Origin: Staphylococcus saprophyticus subsp. saprophyticus ATCC 15305 = NCTC 7292
GTDB lineage: Bacteria > Bacillota > Bacilli > Staphylococcales > Staphylococcaceae
Direction of reading: 5' to 3'
Length of the DNA stretch: 64,000 nucleotides
NCBI RefSeq assembly: GCF_000010125.1
Contig: NC_007350.1
Span: forward strand, 2,452,576 to 2,516,575
Under the pieces are notes generated by a model. That model did no database searches. It was not told where the DNA came from and worked only from the letters and a program-made list of their open reading frames with translations. A program made the translations under genes and the position numbers. Below are positions 55,674-64,000 of the stretch, piece by piece. Within the stretch, counting starts at the first letter, position 1. Every line of letters begins with the position of its first letter.

Positions 55674-56237
55674 TTATGGCTTAAATAGATATATACTAAT
55701 TAATACAACTGCGATAAAAATACCCACGACTAATACGAAACTATATATCGAAGTAATTAAATTTCTTAAATTAGATGAATGTACTTCATTTGGATCCTTT
55801 CCATTCATAAAAGCTACGATACGATCATAGGTTTGTATTTGATATGATTTCTTAAAACGCTCTACCTTAAATGATGCAATAATACCAGTACCTAATAATA
55901 ATATTTCTAGTATTAAACCAAATGCTCCCCAGTAATACATCGCAGGTCCAATTAATATTCCTGCTATCAACATCGGCCATATCATTAAATGCGACGATAG
56001 ATTAAATCTGCTTTCTTTCAACTTACGCTCCATAATCTCCACGTCTCCTTTGACTAAGTCATCTAAAGAAACATCAAACAATGAACTTAGCATCAATAAA
56101 TTATGAATATCTGGATAGCTTTTATCATTCTCCCAATTAGAAATTGTTTGTCGTGAAACATATAATTTTTCAGCTAAACTTTCTTGAGATAAATAACCGC
56201 GTTGCCGATAATATTTAATTTGATGTCCTAAATTCAT
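55674..56237 (-). CDS. XRE-family regulator with C-terminal membrane segments
   Basis: A 187-residue protein. The XRE helix-turn-helix lies at residues about 5-60 (LSQESLAEKLYVSRQTISNWENDKSYP, LLMLSSLFDVSLDDLVKGD). Three hydrophobic segments follow (about 84-104, 106-122 and 160-184), so it is probably a membrane-anchored regulator. Similar proteins in Firmicutes sense cell envelope or drug stress. It is monocistronic and its target is not evident. Confidence 0.85.
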   Translation of the reverse strand: MNLGHQIKYYRQRGYLSQESLAEKLYVSRQTISNWENDKSYPDIHNLLMLSSLFDVSLDDLVKGDVEIMERKLKESRFNLSSHLMIWPMLIAGILIGPAMYYWGAFGLILEILLLGTGIIASFKVERFKKSYQIQTYDRIVAFMNGKDPNEVHSSNLRNLITSIYSFVLVVGIFIAVVLISIYLFKP

Positions 56238-56379
56238 TGTTCTGCTCCTTTAAGTAGAGATTATGATGATTTTCAATATAAGACTATCAAAGTTCGTTGA
56301 CATCTGCATCATTTTGCCATGCTTAAAAATTTTTACATACTGTTGTCACAGTGAATCAAGACTGCCCTTTAGACATACC

Positions 56380-56421
56380 AAAGGATAGGAAACTTGTTAT
56401 ATTAGCAAGCTCCTATCCTTT
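56380..56421 (-). terminator. Terminator of cstA
   Basis: A hairpin AAAGGATAGGA/TCCTATCCTTT with inner GCTTGC...CAAGTT pairing, just after the cstA stop. The T run is poor, so efficiency is uncertain. Confidence 0.6.
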
Positions 56422-56430
56422 AATATAATA

Positions 56431-57888
56431 TTATGTTGTTTGTTGTTGCTTATAAGATATTTGATAATCCAATTCAAATTTAGCACCTGCTGTGATTTTT
56501 TTGTATTGATAACTGAAATAAGCTACCCATAAAATCGTTAGCACAAAGGCTATGATATAACTTAAATTGAGGTCTAAACCCAATCCAATTTTCTGACTTA
56601 AAATATAAGTAAAAATATTCCATGTCATAAACACAGCTGGGATTGCTGCCACCCAGAAATTCTTTTTCGCAATCAATAGATACATCGCACCTACCCATAG
56701 TGCAACAACCGCTGTTGTTTGATTTGCCCAAGAGAAATATCTCCATAGAATCGTGAAATCAACTTGTGTAAGACCAAAGCTAATAACGAACAATGGTACT
56801 GCTACAATAATACGTTTAACAATATTTCGCTGACCATAGTTTAAATAATCTGCAATAATCATTCTAGCACTTCTGAAAGACGTATCCCCGCTAGTGATTG
56901 GTAAAATGATAACACCTAACACGGCGATCGTACCGAATACAGAGCCCAGTAATAGATGTGATGCCTGGCTCACTACTAATGCAGCTTCACCACGTGCTAA
57001 GACATCATTCAAACCATTATAGCCATTAAATAAACTCATACCCGCTGCAGCCCAAATCATTGCTATGATACCTTCCGCAATCATCATACCGTAAAAGATG
57101 AATCTACCATTCTGTTCTTTATTTGTTGTTCTAGAAATAATCGGTGTCTGTGTCGCATGAAATCCAGACAATGCACCACAAGTTATTGTAAAGAATAGTA
57201 ATGGAAATACTGGCGCCCCATCAGGATGCATATTACTAAAATTTAGTTCTGGAATAGGTGCCCCTGTTTGAATAAGACGGAAACCTATACCTACCGCACT
57301 CACTAATAATAATGCGCCAAACACTGGATAAATTCTACCAATGATCTTATCTATAGGTAAAATTGTAGATAATGTATAATACACAAATATAACAAAAATA
57401 ATAATACCCAGTGCAATGCGTCCATCCATTAAATTATGTAATAGAAGTGCCGGACTAGTCACAAATACAGTTCCTGTTAAGAGTAATAATAAAATAGAAA
57501 ATATATTAACAAAGTGCTTCATCACTTGACCTAAAAATTTCCCTGCAAGTTCTGGTAAGTGCGCCCCTTTATTTCTAATTGAAATCATACCGGTCAGATA
57601 ATCATGTACTGCCCCTGCAAAGATACAGCCTACAACAATCCAAATAAATGCTATGGGTCCATAAAGTGCTCCCATAATAGGTCCAAATATAGGTCCAACA
57701 CCAGCGATATTTAACAATTGTATAAGCGAGTTAGATCGCGTCTTCATTGGTAAATAATCAACATCATCTCTTTGATCATACGCTGGTGTGGGTCGCTCTT
57801 TATTTGGTCCAAACATTTTGTCTATGTATTTTCCATAAGTGAAATAACCCACCACCAATAAAATAATAGCTACAATAAAAGTAATCAT
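56431..57888 (-). CDS. cstA: CstA-family carbon starvation transporter
   Basis: A 485-residue integral membrane protein with about 13 hydrophobic segments and the CstA signatures. These are NIAGVGPIFGPIMGALYGP (about residues 60-78), GAVHDYLTGMISIRNKGAHLPEL (about 92-114), GFHATQTPIISRTTNKEQNG (about 240-259) and FSWANQTTAVVALW. CstA proteins import peptides or pyruvate during carbon limitation. A perfect cre site just upstream indicates CcpA repression by glucose. AAGGGGGAATGGTAAC precedes ATG 57888. Confidence 0.92.
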   Translation of the reverse strand: MITFIVAIILLVVGYFTYGKYIDKMFGPNKERPTPAYDQRDDVDYLPMKTRSNSLIQLLNIAGVGPIFGPIMGALYGPIAFIWIVVGCIFAGAVHDYLTGMISIRNKGAHLPELAGKFLGQVMKHFVNIFSILLLLLTGTVFVTSPALLLHNLMDGRIALGIIIFVIFVYYTLSTILPIDKIIGRIYPVFGALLLVSAVGIGFRLIQTGAPIPELNFSNMHPDGAPVFPLLFFTITCGALSGFHATQTPIISRTTNKEQNGRFIFYGMMIAEGIIAMIWAAAGMSLFNGYNGLNDVLARGEAALVVSQASHLLLGSVFGTIAVLGVIILPITSGDTSFRSARMIIADYLNYGQRNIVKRIIVAVPLFVISFGLTQVDFTILWRYFSWANQTTAVVALWVGAMYLLIAKKNFWVAAIPAVFMTWNIFTYILSQKIGLGLDLNLSYIIAFVLTILWVAYFSYQYKKITAGAKFELDYQISYKQQQTT

Positions 57889-57911
57889 GTTACCATTCCC
57901 CCTTAGATAAC

Positions 57912-57926
57912 TTGAAAGCGTTTTCT
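57912..57926. promoter_or_regulatory. Perfect cre (CcpA) site upstream of cstA
   Basis: TTGAAAGCGTTTTCT matches WTGNAANCGNWNNCW at all fixed positions. It lies 24 bases before the cstA start codon, where bound CcpA would block transcription. Regulation is inferred from this perfect match. Confidence 0.7.
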
Positions 57927-58045
57927 TAATTTAACCATAAATGGTAAAATTTCACAATATTACATTTGTTTTTTATTCTAATTTTATAAATATGTATTTT
58001 TGATTTTATTAAACCTTAATTAATACCTAATTATATATATTAGTA

Positions 58046-58090
58046 CAAAAAATAGAGGCTTACCTCGTCTTATCATAGGTAAACCTCTAT
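58046..58090 (-). terminator. Terminator of the noc operon
   Basis: On the minus strand ATAGAGGTTTACCT pairs with AGGTAAGCCTCTAT and is followed by TTTTTTG, directly after the noc stop. Confidence 0.88.
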
Positions 58091-58095
58091 CACTA

Positions 58096-58935
58096 TTAAT
58101 GTTTAAATAATTTTATTTTAATTTCATAATAATCATCGTAATCTTTGGCTTGATGCTCATATTTAATACCACTTTTTTCGATAGAATCTAAACTTTTACC
58201 AACCGCTTCACGCGCATCAGTTAAATCTTTTTCAAATTCAAATCTTTGTGCTTTTACTTTTTCAGGGCCTATCTTTTGTTTCACGCGTGCTTCTGTTTGT
58301 TTTACATTTAATTTTTGACTTATAACTGTTTCAACTAATATTTCTTGATCTTCTTCTGATAAACTGAGCATCGCGCGCGCATGGCGTTCCGTAATTTTAC
58401 TTTCACGTAAACGTTCCAATACTTTAGGCGCCAATTTTAATAAACGGAGTTTATTAGCAATAAAGCTCTGACTTTTACCGACACTTTTAGCTAATTCGCT
58501 CTGTGTGGTATCCCCGATTTCTAGTAACTTTTTATAAGCTTCGGCTTCTTCAACAACAGATAAATTTTCACGTTGAATATTTTCAATGAGTGCGACTACA
58601 GCAGTTTCCTCATCATCTAAATATCTAATAATTACATCAGCGTGCGTTTTACTTAGGCTCTGTAAAGCTCTAAATCTACGTTCACCTGCTATAATCTCAA
58701 ACATATCCTCTTCAATTGGACGTACGACAATCGGTTGTAACAAACCATGTTCTTCTATAGATTCTGCGAGTTCTTTAATCTTATTTGGCTCAAATACTTG
58801 TCTTGGTTGATAACGGTTTGGCACAATACGTTCCGTATGAATAGATTCAACGCTATTATTATAATCCTCTTCAATATAACCAACGATGTCATCTTTGTTC
58901 TTTAAACCAAATAATTTAGAAAAAGGTTTTTTCAT
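58096..58935 (-). CDS. noc: Nucleoid occlusion protein Noc
   Basis: A 279-residue ParB-like CTPase. An amphipathic, basic N-terminus (MKKPFSKLFGLKN) serves as membrane anchor. The CTP-binding region has PNRYQPRQVF, GLLQPIVVRP and GERRFRALQSL. The helix-turn-helix TQSELAKSVGKSQSFIANKLRLL (about residues 151-173) reads Noc sites. It blocks septum formation over the nucleoid. It is the last gene of the mnmE-mnmG-rsmG-noc block, 40 bases after rsmG, as in other staphylococci, and it is a paralogue of parB at 24.4 kb. Confidence 0.93.
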   Translation of the reverse strand: MKKPFSKLFGLKNKDDIVGYIEEDYNNSVESIHTERIVPNRYQPRQVFEPNKIKELAESIEEHGLLQPIVVRPIEEDMFEIIAGERRFRALQSLSKTHADVIIRYLDDEETAVVALIENIQRENLSVVEEAEAYKKLLEIGDTTQSELAKSVGKSQSFIANKLRLLKLAPKVLERLRESKITERHARAMLSLSEEDQEILVETVISQKLNVKQTEARVKQKIGPEKVKAQRFEFEKDLTDAREAVGKSLDSIEKSGIKYEHQAKDYDDYYEIKIKLFKH

Positions 58936-58975
58936 TTACTATGCGCTCCCTCTAAATTAATTGTATTGAATTTTA

Positions 58976-59695
58976 CTATTTTTCAAGTAACGGTGATTTA
59001 TTTGGTGTTCCTGGTTTTCTAGGATATTTCTTAGGTGTTTGACTACGTTTGTCTATGATAATCATCTGTCTTTCACCTGCATCTTCAGGTAGTTCATATG
59101 AAATTGTATCAAGTACTTTACCACCTAATACGCCAATACCGAAACGTGCTTCTTCCAATTCTTCTTCACCTTTAGACGATTTCAGTGCTATGAAGTGACC
59201 ACCTTTTTTAACTAATGGCAAGCATAGCTCACTTAATACAGAAAGTCTAGCAACTGCACGTGCTGTAACGATATCGTAAGACGCCCTGTAGTCTCCCTTA
59301 CCATAAGTTTCGGCACGATCATGTACAAAACTCACATTGTCTAACTCTAAAGCTTCCGCTAATTGATTTAAAAAGTGAATGCGTTTATTCAGTGAATCTA
59401 CAATTGTAACTTTCAAATTCGGAAAAATGATTTTCAAAGGAATGCTAGGAAAACCAGCACCAGCACCCACGTCACATATCGTTAATTCTTTAGTTAAATC
59501 CGTATAAAAACTTGTCGCAATTGAATCATAAAAATGCTTCAAATATACTTCATGTTCTTCAGTAATACTTGTTAAATTCATTTTTTCATTCCATTCAACA
59601 AGCATTTGATAATACGTTTGAAACTGTTGTTGTTGTTTATCTGAAAGTTCTATTCCATGTGTACTCAGTTGCTGTGTTAACCATGCTACACTCAT
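58976..59695 (-). CDS. rsmG: 16S rRNA (guanine527-N7)-methyltransferase
   Basis: A 239-residue SAM methyltransferase (GidB). Visible are [16 protein letters not shown] (about residues 29-44), SAM motif [17 protein letters not shown] (about 69-85), [17 protein letters not shown] and the catalytic [14 protein letters not shown] region. It methylates G527 of 16S rRNA, and its loss gives low-level streptomycin resistance. It starts one base after the mnmG stop, so translation is coupled. Confidence 0.95.
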   Translation of the reverse strand: MSVAWLTQQLSTHGIELSDKQQQQFQTYYQMLVEWNEKMNLTSITEEHEVYLKHFYDSIATSFYTDLTKELTICDVGAGAGFPSIPLKIIFPNLKVTIVDSLNKRIHFLNQLAEALELDNVSFVHDRAETYGKGDYRASYDIVTARAVARLSVLSELCLPLVKKGGHFIALKSSKGEEELEEARFGIGVLGGKVLDTISYELPEDAGERQMIIIDKRSQTPKKYPRKPGTPNKSPLLEK

Positions 59696-59696
59696 C

Positions 59697-61574
59697 TTAG
59701 TTATTCACCCTTTGGATTTTACCTTGTTCAAGATATACAAGTAAAATTGAAATATCGGCTGGATTGACACCAGATATACGTGAAGCTTGTGCAATATTGA
59801 GTGGTTTAACTTCTGCTAATTTCTCACGAGCTTCAGTCGCTAAACTATCTACCTTACTATAATCTAGATCTTCTGGAATTTTCTTCTCTTCCATACGTTT
59901 AACTTTTTCAACTTGTTGTAAGGATTTATTGATATAACCTTCATATTTAGTTTGAATTTCAACTTGTTCTTCAACGTCTGAAGGCAATTGATGTGATTCA
60001 TCTAAAATTTCTAGAATTAAATCGTATGTCATTTCAGGACGACGTAATAATTCTAAAGCAAGGATACCGTCTTTCAAACGAGAGCCGCCTTGAGCCTCAA
60101 TAATCTCTTGCACACGGTCGTTTGGTTTGACACGAATACCATTTAGACGTTCTTGTTCTGCTTTAATCATAGCGCGTTTTTCATTAAAACGTGCATAGCG
60201 TTCCTCTGAAATCATACCTAATTCATAACCTAAGTCTGTTAGACGTAAATCAGCGTTGTCATGTCTTAATAATAGACGGTATTCAGCACGAGAAGTCAAT
60301 AAACGATAAGGTTCGTTTGTACCTTTAGTAATTAAATCATCAATTAATACACCAATATAGGCATCTGAACGACTTAAGATAACTTCATCCTTACCTTGAA
60401 CACGTGCTGCTGCATTGATACCAGCCATGATACCTTGTCCAGCCGCTTCTTCATAACCTGATGTCCCATTAATTTGGCCAGCAGTGTATAAGTTTTTAAT
60501 TTTTTTAGTTTCAAGTGTTGGCCATAATTGTGTTGGAACTAACGCATCATACTCGATGGCATAGCCTGCACGCATCATATCTGCTTTTTCTAAACCAGGA
60601 ATCGTTTCTAACATTTGACGTTGCACATGTTCAGGTAAACTTGTTGATAGACCTTGGACATAAACTTCGTTTGTATTTCTACCTTCTGGTTCTAAGAATA
60701 GTTGATGGCGTGGTTTGTCATTGAATCTTACAAATTTATCTTCAATGGATGGGCAATATCTTGGACCAGTACCTTTGATCATACCTGAATACATTGCTGA
60801 TAAATGTAAGTTATCATCAATCACTTGGTGTGTATCACCATTTGTATAAGTTAACCAACATGGCAATTGATCTAAAATATATTCTGTTGTTTCAAAGCTG
60901 AAGGCTCTTCCAACATCATCACCAGGTTGGATTTCCGTTTTAGAATAATCAATCGTTTTGGCATTTACACGTGGTGGTGTACCTGTTTTAAATCTAACGA
61001 CTTCAAAACCTAATCCTCTTAAGTTATCAGCTAGAGAGATTGAAGGTAATTGATGGTTTGGACCACTTGAATACTTCATGTTACCTAAAATGATTTCACC
61101 GCGTAAAAATGTACCTGTTGTAATAATAACTGCCTCTGACCAGTATTCTGTACCGATATTTGTTCTTACACCTTTAATGACATCATCTTCAATAATGAGG
61201 TCATCTACCATACCTTGCATGATATCAAGGTTTGCTTCATCTTCAATTACTTTTTTCATTTCTTGTTGATACAAGACTTTATCTGCTTGAGCACGTAACG
61301 CTCTTACTGCTGGACCTTTACCAGTATTTAACATACGCATTTGAATGTGCGTTTTATCAATGGTTTTCGCCATTTGACCACCTAATGCATCGATTTCACG
61401 TACGACAATACCTTTTGCTGGACCACCCACTGATGGGTTACACGGCATAAAAGCAATATTATCTAGGTTAATCGTCAACATTAACGTTTTGGCACCACGA
61501 CGTGCTGAAGCTAATCCAGCTTCAATACCAGCATGTCCGGCTCCTATTACTATCACATCATATTCTTGAGCCAT
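59697..61574 (-). CDS. mnmG: tRNA uridine-5-carboxymethylaminomethyl modification enzyme MnmG
   Basis: A 625-residue FAD protein (GidA) that with MnmE builds cmnm5U34 on tRNA. The FAD motif [19 protein letters not shown] (residues 10-28), the GGPAKG segment, [19 protein letters not shown] (about 85-103), TGTFLRGEI and the C-terminal helical MnmE/tRNA-binding region are all present. Length is standard. AAGGAGG precedes ATG 61574, 16 bases after mnmE. Confidence 0.95.
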   Translation of the reverse strand: MAQEYDVIVIGAGHAGIEAGLASARRGAKTLMLTINLDNIAFMPCNPSVGGPAKGIVVREIDALGGQMAKTIDKTHIQMRMLNTGKGPAVRALRAQADKVLYQQEMKKVIEDEANLDIMQGMVDDLIIEDDVIKGVRTNIGTEYWSEAVIITTGTFLRGEIILGNMKYSSGPNHQLPSISLADNLRGLGFEVVRFKTGTPPRVNAKTIDYSKTEIQPGDDVGRAFSFETTEYILDQLPCWLTYTNGDTHQVIDDNLHLSAMYSGMIKGTGPRYCPSIEDKFVRFNDKPRHQLFLEPEGRNTNEVYVQGLSTSLPEHVQRQMLETIPGLEKADMMRAGYAIEYDALVPTQLWPTLETKKIKNLYTAGQINGTSGYEEAAGQGIMAGINAAARVQGKDEVILSRSDAYIGVLIDDLITKGTNEPYRLLTSRAEYRLLLRHDNADLRLTDLGYELGMISEERYARFNEKRAMIKAEQERLNGIRVKPNDRVQEIIEAQGGSRLKDGILALELLRRPEMTYDLILEILDESHQLPSDVEEQVEIQTKYEGYINKSLQQVEKVKRMEEKKIPEDLDYSKVDSLATEAREKLAEVKPLNIAQASRISGVNPADISILLVYLEQGKIQRVNN

Positions 61575-61590
61575 TATTATTTCCTCCTTA

Positions 61591-62970
61591 TTATTTTCCT
61601 AAACAGAATTGACTAAATAACTGGTCAATTAATTCATCACTTGCAGATTCACCGATAATCTCACCTAAAATTTCCCATGTTCTTGTTAAGTCGATTTGTA
61701 CCATATCCATCGGTACACCTGATTCTGCTGCATCTATTGCATCTTGAATGGTATTTCTTGCTTGTTTCAATAATGAAATATGTCTTGAATTAGAAACATA
61801 AGTCATATCTTGGTTTTGAACATCGCCACCAAAGAATAAATCTCTAATTTGAATTTCTAATTGATCAATGCCTTCTTGTTTGAGCATCGATGTCTGAATC
61901 AATGGCATATCGCCAATCATATCTTTGACTTCATCAAGATCTAAATGCTTGTCTAAATCCATCTTATTAACAATAACAATCGCATCTTCATTCTTAATCA
62001 CTTCATACAACTTACGATCTTCATCTGTTAATCTTTCATTATAATTAAGTACAAATAGTATTAAATCCGCTTCGCCTAAAGCTTTTCTTGATCGCTCTAC
62101 ACCAATACGTTCGACGATATCTTCTGTATCACGTATACCTGCTGTATCGACAAGTCTTAATGGTACACCACGGACATTAACATATTCTTCTAAAGTATCT
62201 CTTGTAGTACCAGGCACTTCAGTCACAATGGCTTTATTATCTTGAATGAGGTTATTGAGCATCGATGATTTACCGACATTAGGCTTACCTACGATAACCG
62301 TAGAAAGCCCTTCTCTCATAATCTTCCCTTGTGTACCAGTATCGAGTAATTTATTAATTTCTGTTTTAATTTCATTTGATTTCCCTAATAATACCTCTGT
62401 AGTCGCATCTTCGACATCATCATATTCTGGGTAATCTATGTTCACTTCGACTTGAGCAAGGATTTCGAGAATGGATTGTCGCTGTCGTTTTATCATATCA
62501 CTTAAACGACCTTCTATTTGATTCATTGCAACTTTAGACGCACGATCGGTTTTAGAACGAATAAAATCCATCACTGCTTCTGCTTGAGATAAGTCTATTC
62601 TGCCATTTAAGAAAGCACGCTTTGTATATTCACCTGGATCAGCCATACGGGCTCCATAGGTCATCGTCAATTCTAGTATTCTATTAATTGTTAAAATACC
62701 ACCATGACAGTTAATTTCGACAATATCTTCACGTGTGAACGTCTTTGGTGCACGTAGTACGGAAACCATAACTTCTTCCACCACTTCGTTCGATTCAGGA
62801 TCAATAATATGACCATAGTTAATCGTGTGAGACGTTACATCTTCAAGTCTTTCTTTACCTTTATAAAGTTTATCTGCAATATCTACAGCATCTACACCTG
62901 ATAAACGTACAATACCAATTGCACCTTCACCCATTGGTGTTGATATACTCGTTATCGTATCTAAATCCAT
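61591..62970 (-). CDS. mnmE: tRNA modification GTPase MnmE
   Basis: A 459-residue GTPase partner of MnmG. The N-terminal folate-binding domain begins [20 protein letters not shown]. The central G domain has [12 protein letters not shown] (G1, about residues 226-237), [16 protein letters not shown] and NKMD. The C-terminal FCLGK Cys motif is intact. The start is ATG 62970 (or 62973), following AAAGGAGG, and gives the usual length. The longer frame to 63066 has no support. Confidence 0.95.
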
Positions 62971-63132
62971 CATCCATCTCGCCTCCTTTTCGACTTCATT
63001 TTTATCATTACAATATTGTAAATAGTTTCCTATTAAAAAGCGAGTATCTTGTTTACCATTTCGCAAAAGTTAGTCTTCGGTTTGTATGAGGTAAGACTTA
63101 CAGTTGTCTAACATCTTCTTCCCCTTCCCTAC

Positions 63133-63477
63133 TTAAACACGCTTATTAAATACCTTTGCTATTTTGAGTACATGTTCCAAACTCGCTTGTATTTGTAATG
63201 TGTCCATATCTTTTGCTGGTTGCCTCGCTATCACAATAATATCCATTGGTAAGATATCTTCTTTATGGATTTTAAAATTTTCGCGAATGGCACGTTTAAT
63301 TCTATTTCTTACGACTGCATTACCTAACTTTTTAGAAACACTAATACCTAAGCGAAAATGATTCAACGCTTTATTAGGTTGCGTATATATTACAAATTGT
63401 CTATTTGCAACTGATTTCCCTTTCTTATAAATAAACTGGAAATCACTATTTTTTTTTATTCGGTAAGCTTTCTCCAC
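63133..63477 (-). CDS. rnpA: Ribonuclease P protein component
   Basis: A 114-residue basic protein that binds RNase P RNA for tRNA 5' maturation. It has the hallmark RNR motif as LGNAVVRNRIKRAIRENF (about residues 50-67), an N-terminal AYRIKKNSDFQFIYKKGKSV and IIVIARQPAKDM. The homologous start is the GTG at 63477 (MEKAYR-type N-terminus); TTG 63480 is an alternative. It lies between rpmH and mnmE in the conserved origin order. Confidence 0.93.
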   Translation of the reverse strand: MEKAYRIKKNSDFQFIYKKGKSVANRQFVIYTQPNKALNHFRLGISVSKKLGNAVVRNRIKRAIRENFKIHKEDILPMDIIVIARQPAKDMDTLQIQASLEHVLKIAKVFNKRV

Positions 63478-63610
63478 CAAGCATCACTCACTTATCATAT
63501 CTTTTCAATACATATACCAACGAACCTTATGTTTCGTTCTATTCATTCGTTATCATAAATTAATAGTAGAAATCTACGTAATTTTTAGCAATTTTACTTC
63601 ACTAAAACCA

Positions 63611-63639
63611 AAAAAAAGACCACTGATGAGTCAGTGATC
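63611..63639 (-). terminator. Terminator or attenuator after rpmH
   Basis: On the minus strand GATCACTGA and TCAGTGGTC form a 9-bp stem with a four-base loop, followed by TTTTTTTGG. It directly abuts the rpmH stop, upstream of rnpA. Confidence 0.8.
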
Positions 63640-63777
63640 TTATGCTGATAATACTTTACGGCCTTTACGACGACGACGCGCCAACACTTTACGACCATTT
63701 TTTGTGCTCATGCGTTTTCTGAAACCATGAACTTTACTATGTTTACGTTTATTTGGTTGATAAGTACGTTTTACCAT
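63640..63777 (-). CDS. rpmH: 50S ribosomal protein L34
   Basis: A 45-residue very basic protein starting [20 protein letters not shown] and ending KGRKVLSA. It is the canonical L34 sequence, which sits in the 50S subunit. A GGAGGTG site precedes ATG 63777. In staphylococci rpmH is the first gene left of oriC/dnaA, so it fixes the chromosomal position of this window. Confidence 0.97.
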
Positions 63778-64000
63778 GCAAAAACACCTCCATCTTTATT
63801 CGGTTCTATACTATTATAATAGATAAATTAATATACGCTTCTGCTTCAAGTCTTGATTTAACTGTTATTAATTTCTAGTCATAATTCAAGCAACTATTAC
63901 AATATAACAAAATCTATTTTATAAAGCAAGTCTCAATTTAAGTGACTGATTTAAAATATATGAGTTACATCATACACTTCCTTTATTATATTACAATCAA
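63778..64000. other. Start of the rpmH-dnaA intergenic (origin) region
   Basis: 223 AT-rich bases without an ORF. A minus-strand TATAAT (63814-63819 region) with weak -35 is the likely rpmH promoter. I see no TTATCCACA-type DnaA box in this part, so the origin itself should lie beyond the window edge. Confidence 0.55.

Noticed and set aside
63778..64000. Replication origin within the window
   Set aside because: No DnaA boxes seen; only the flank of oriC is present.

Overview
The window is Staphylococcus chromosome. It ends with rpmH, rnpA, mnmE, mnmG, rsmG and noc, all on the minus strand. This is the block that lies just left of dnaA/oriC in staphylococci, so the window is the origin-proximal left arm. 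A low-GC sequence, a Met T-box operon next to an orphan parB, and fadXEDBA all fit. A complete assimilatory sulfate pathway points to a coagulase-negative species; I cannot name it.

Layout. 1-2.2 kb: the edge of an arsR gene, a frameshifted XRE regulator and a DUF805 protein. 2.4-11.6 kb: a Yip1-like membrane protein, an acyl-CoA ligase (mbcS type), a DHA2 efflux pump, an M20 peptidase remnant, NAD-formate dehydrogenase with a small upstream ORF, a frameshifted DUF2294 gene, a PAP2 phosphatase, a methyltransferase and adenosine deaminase. 11.8 kb: a likely intergenic small RNA. 12.0-21.8 kb: a ten-gene minus-strand sulfate assimilation operon (cysH-cysJ-cysI-cobA-sirB-sirC-tauE-sat-cysC plus a small membrane protein) that takes up and activates sulfate, reduces it to sulfide and makes the siroheme needed by CysI. 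22-25.3 kb: hmp, a HAD gene with an internal stop, and parB. 25.4-33 kb: a T-box-controlled methionine operon (metI-metC-metF-metE-cyclase), which uses the sulfide-derived cysteine made by the previous block. 33.1-36.3 kb: a second CysJ-like flavoprotein plus a beta-propeller protein behind a Fur-box-like site. 36.4-37.8 kb: LytTR (frameshifted), DUF3021 and DUF4188. 38-46 kb: fadXEDBA fatty acid degradation with a cre-like operator. 46.4-47.3 kb: a deletion scar joining remnants of a BCCT transporter, a small membrane protein and a TetR regulator. 47.3-51.7 kb: Cof-type HAD, APC permease, aldo/keto reductase and a small unknown protein.

52-54.6 kb is the most unusual stretch. An orphan Fur-boxed feoA is followed by a broken PepA1/SprA1-like type I toxin, a very AT-rich 466-residue protein with an Asn-rich repeat N-terminus and a RES-type (NAD-degrading toxin family) C-terminus, and then an apparently intact PepA1/SprA1-type toxin with its antisense RNA. 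The two type I loci form a same-direction duplication about 2 kb apart around the RES gene.

54.7-64 kb: a TipA-like MerR regulator, an XRE membrane regulator, a CstA peptide/pyruvate transporter with a perfect cre site, then the origin-proximal housekeeping block.

At least seven genes are broken. Two of them are shifted by one extra A in six-base A runs, so sequencing error should be excluded before biology is inferred.
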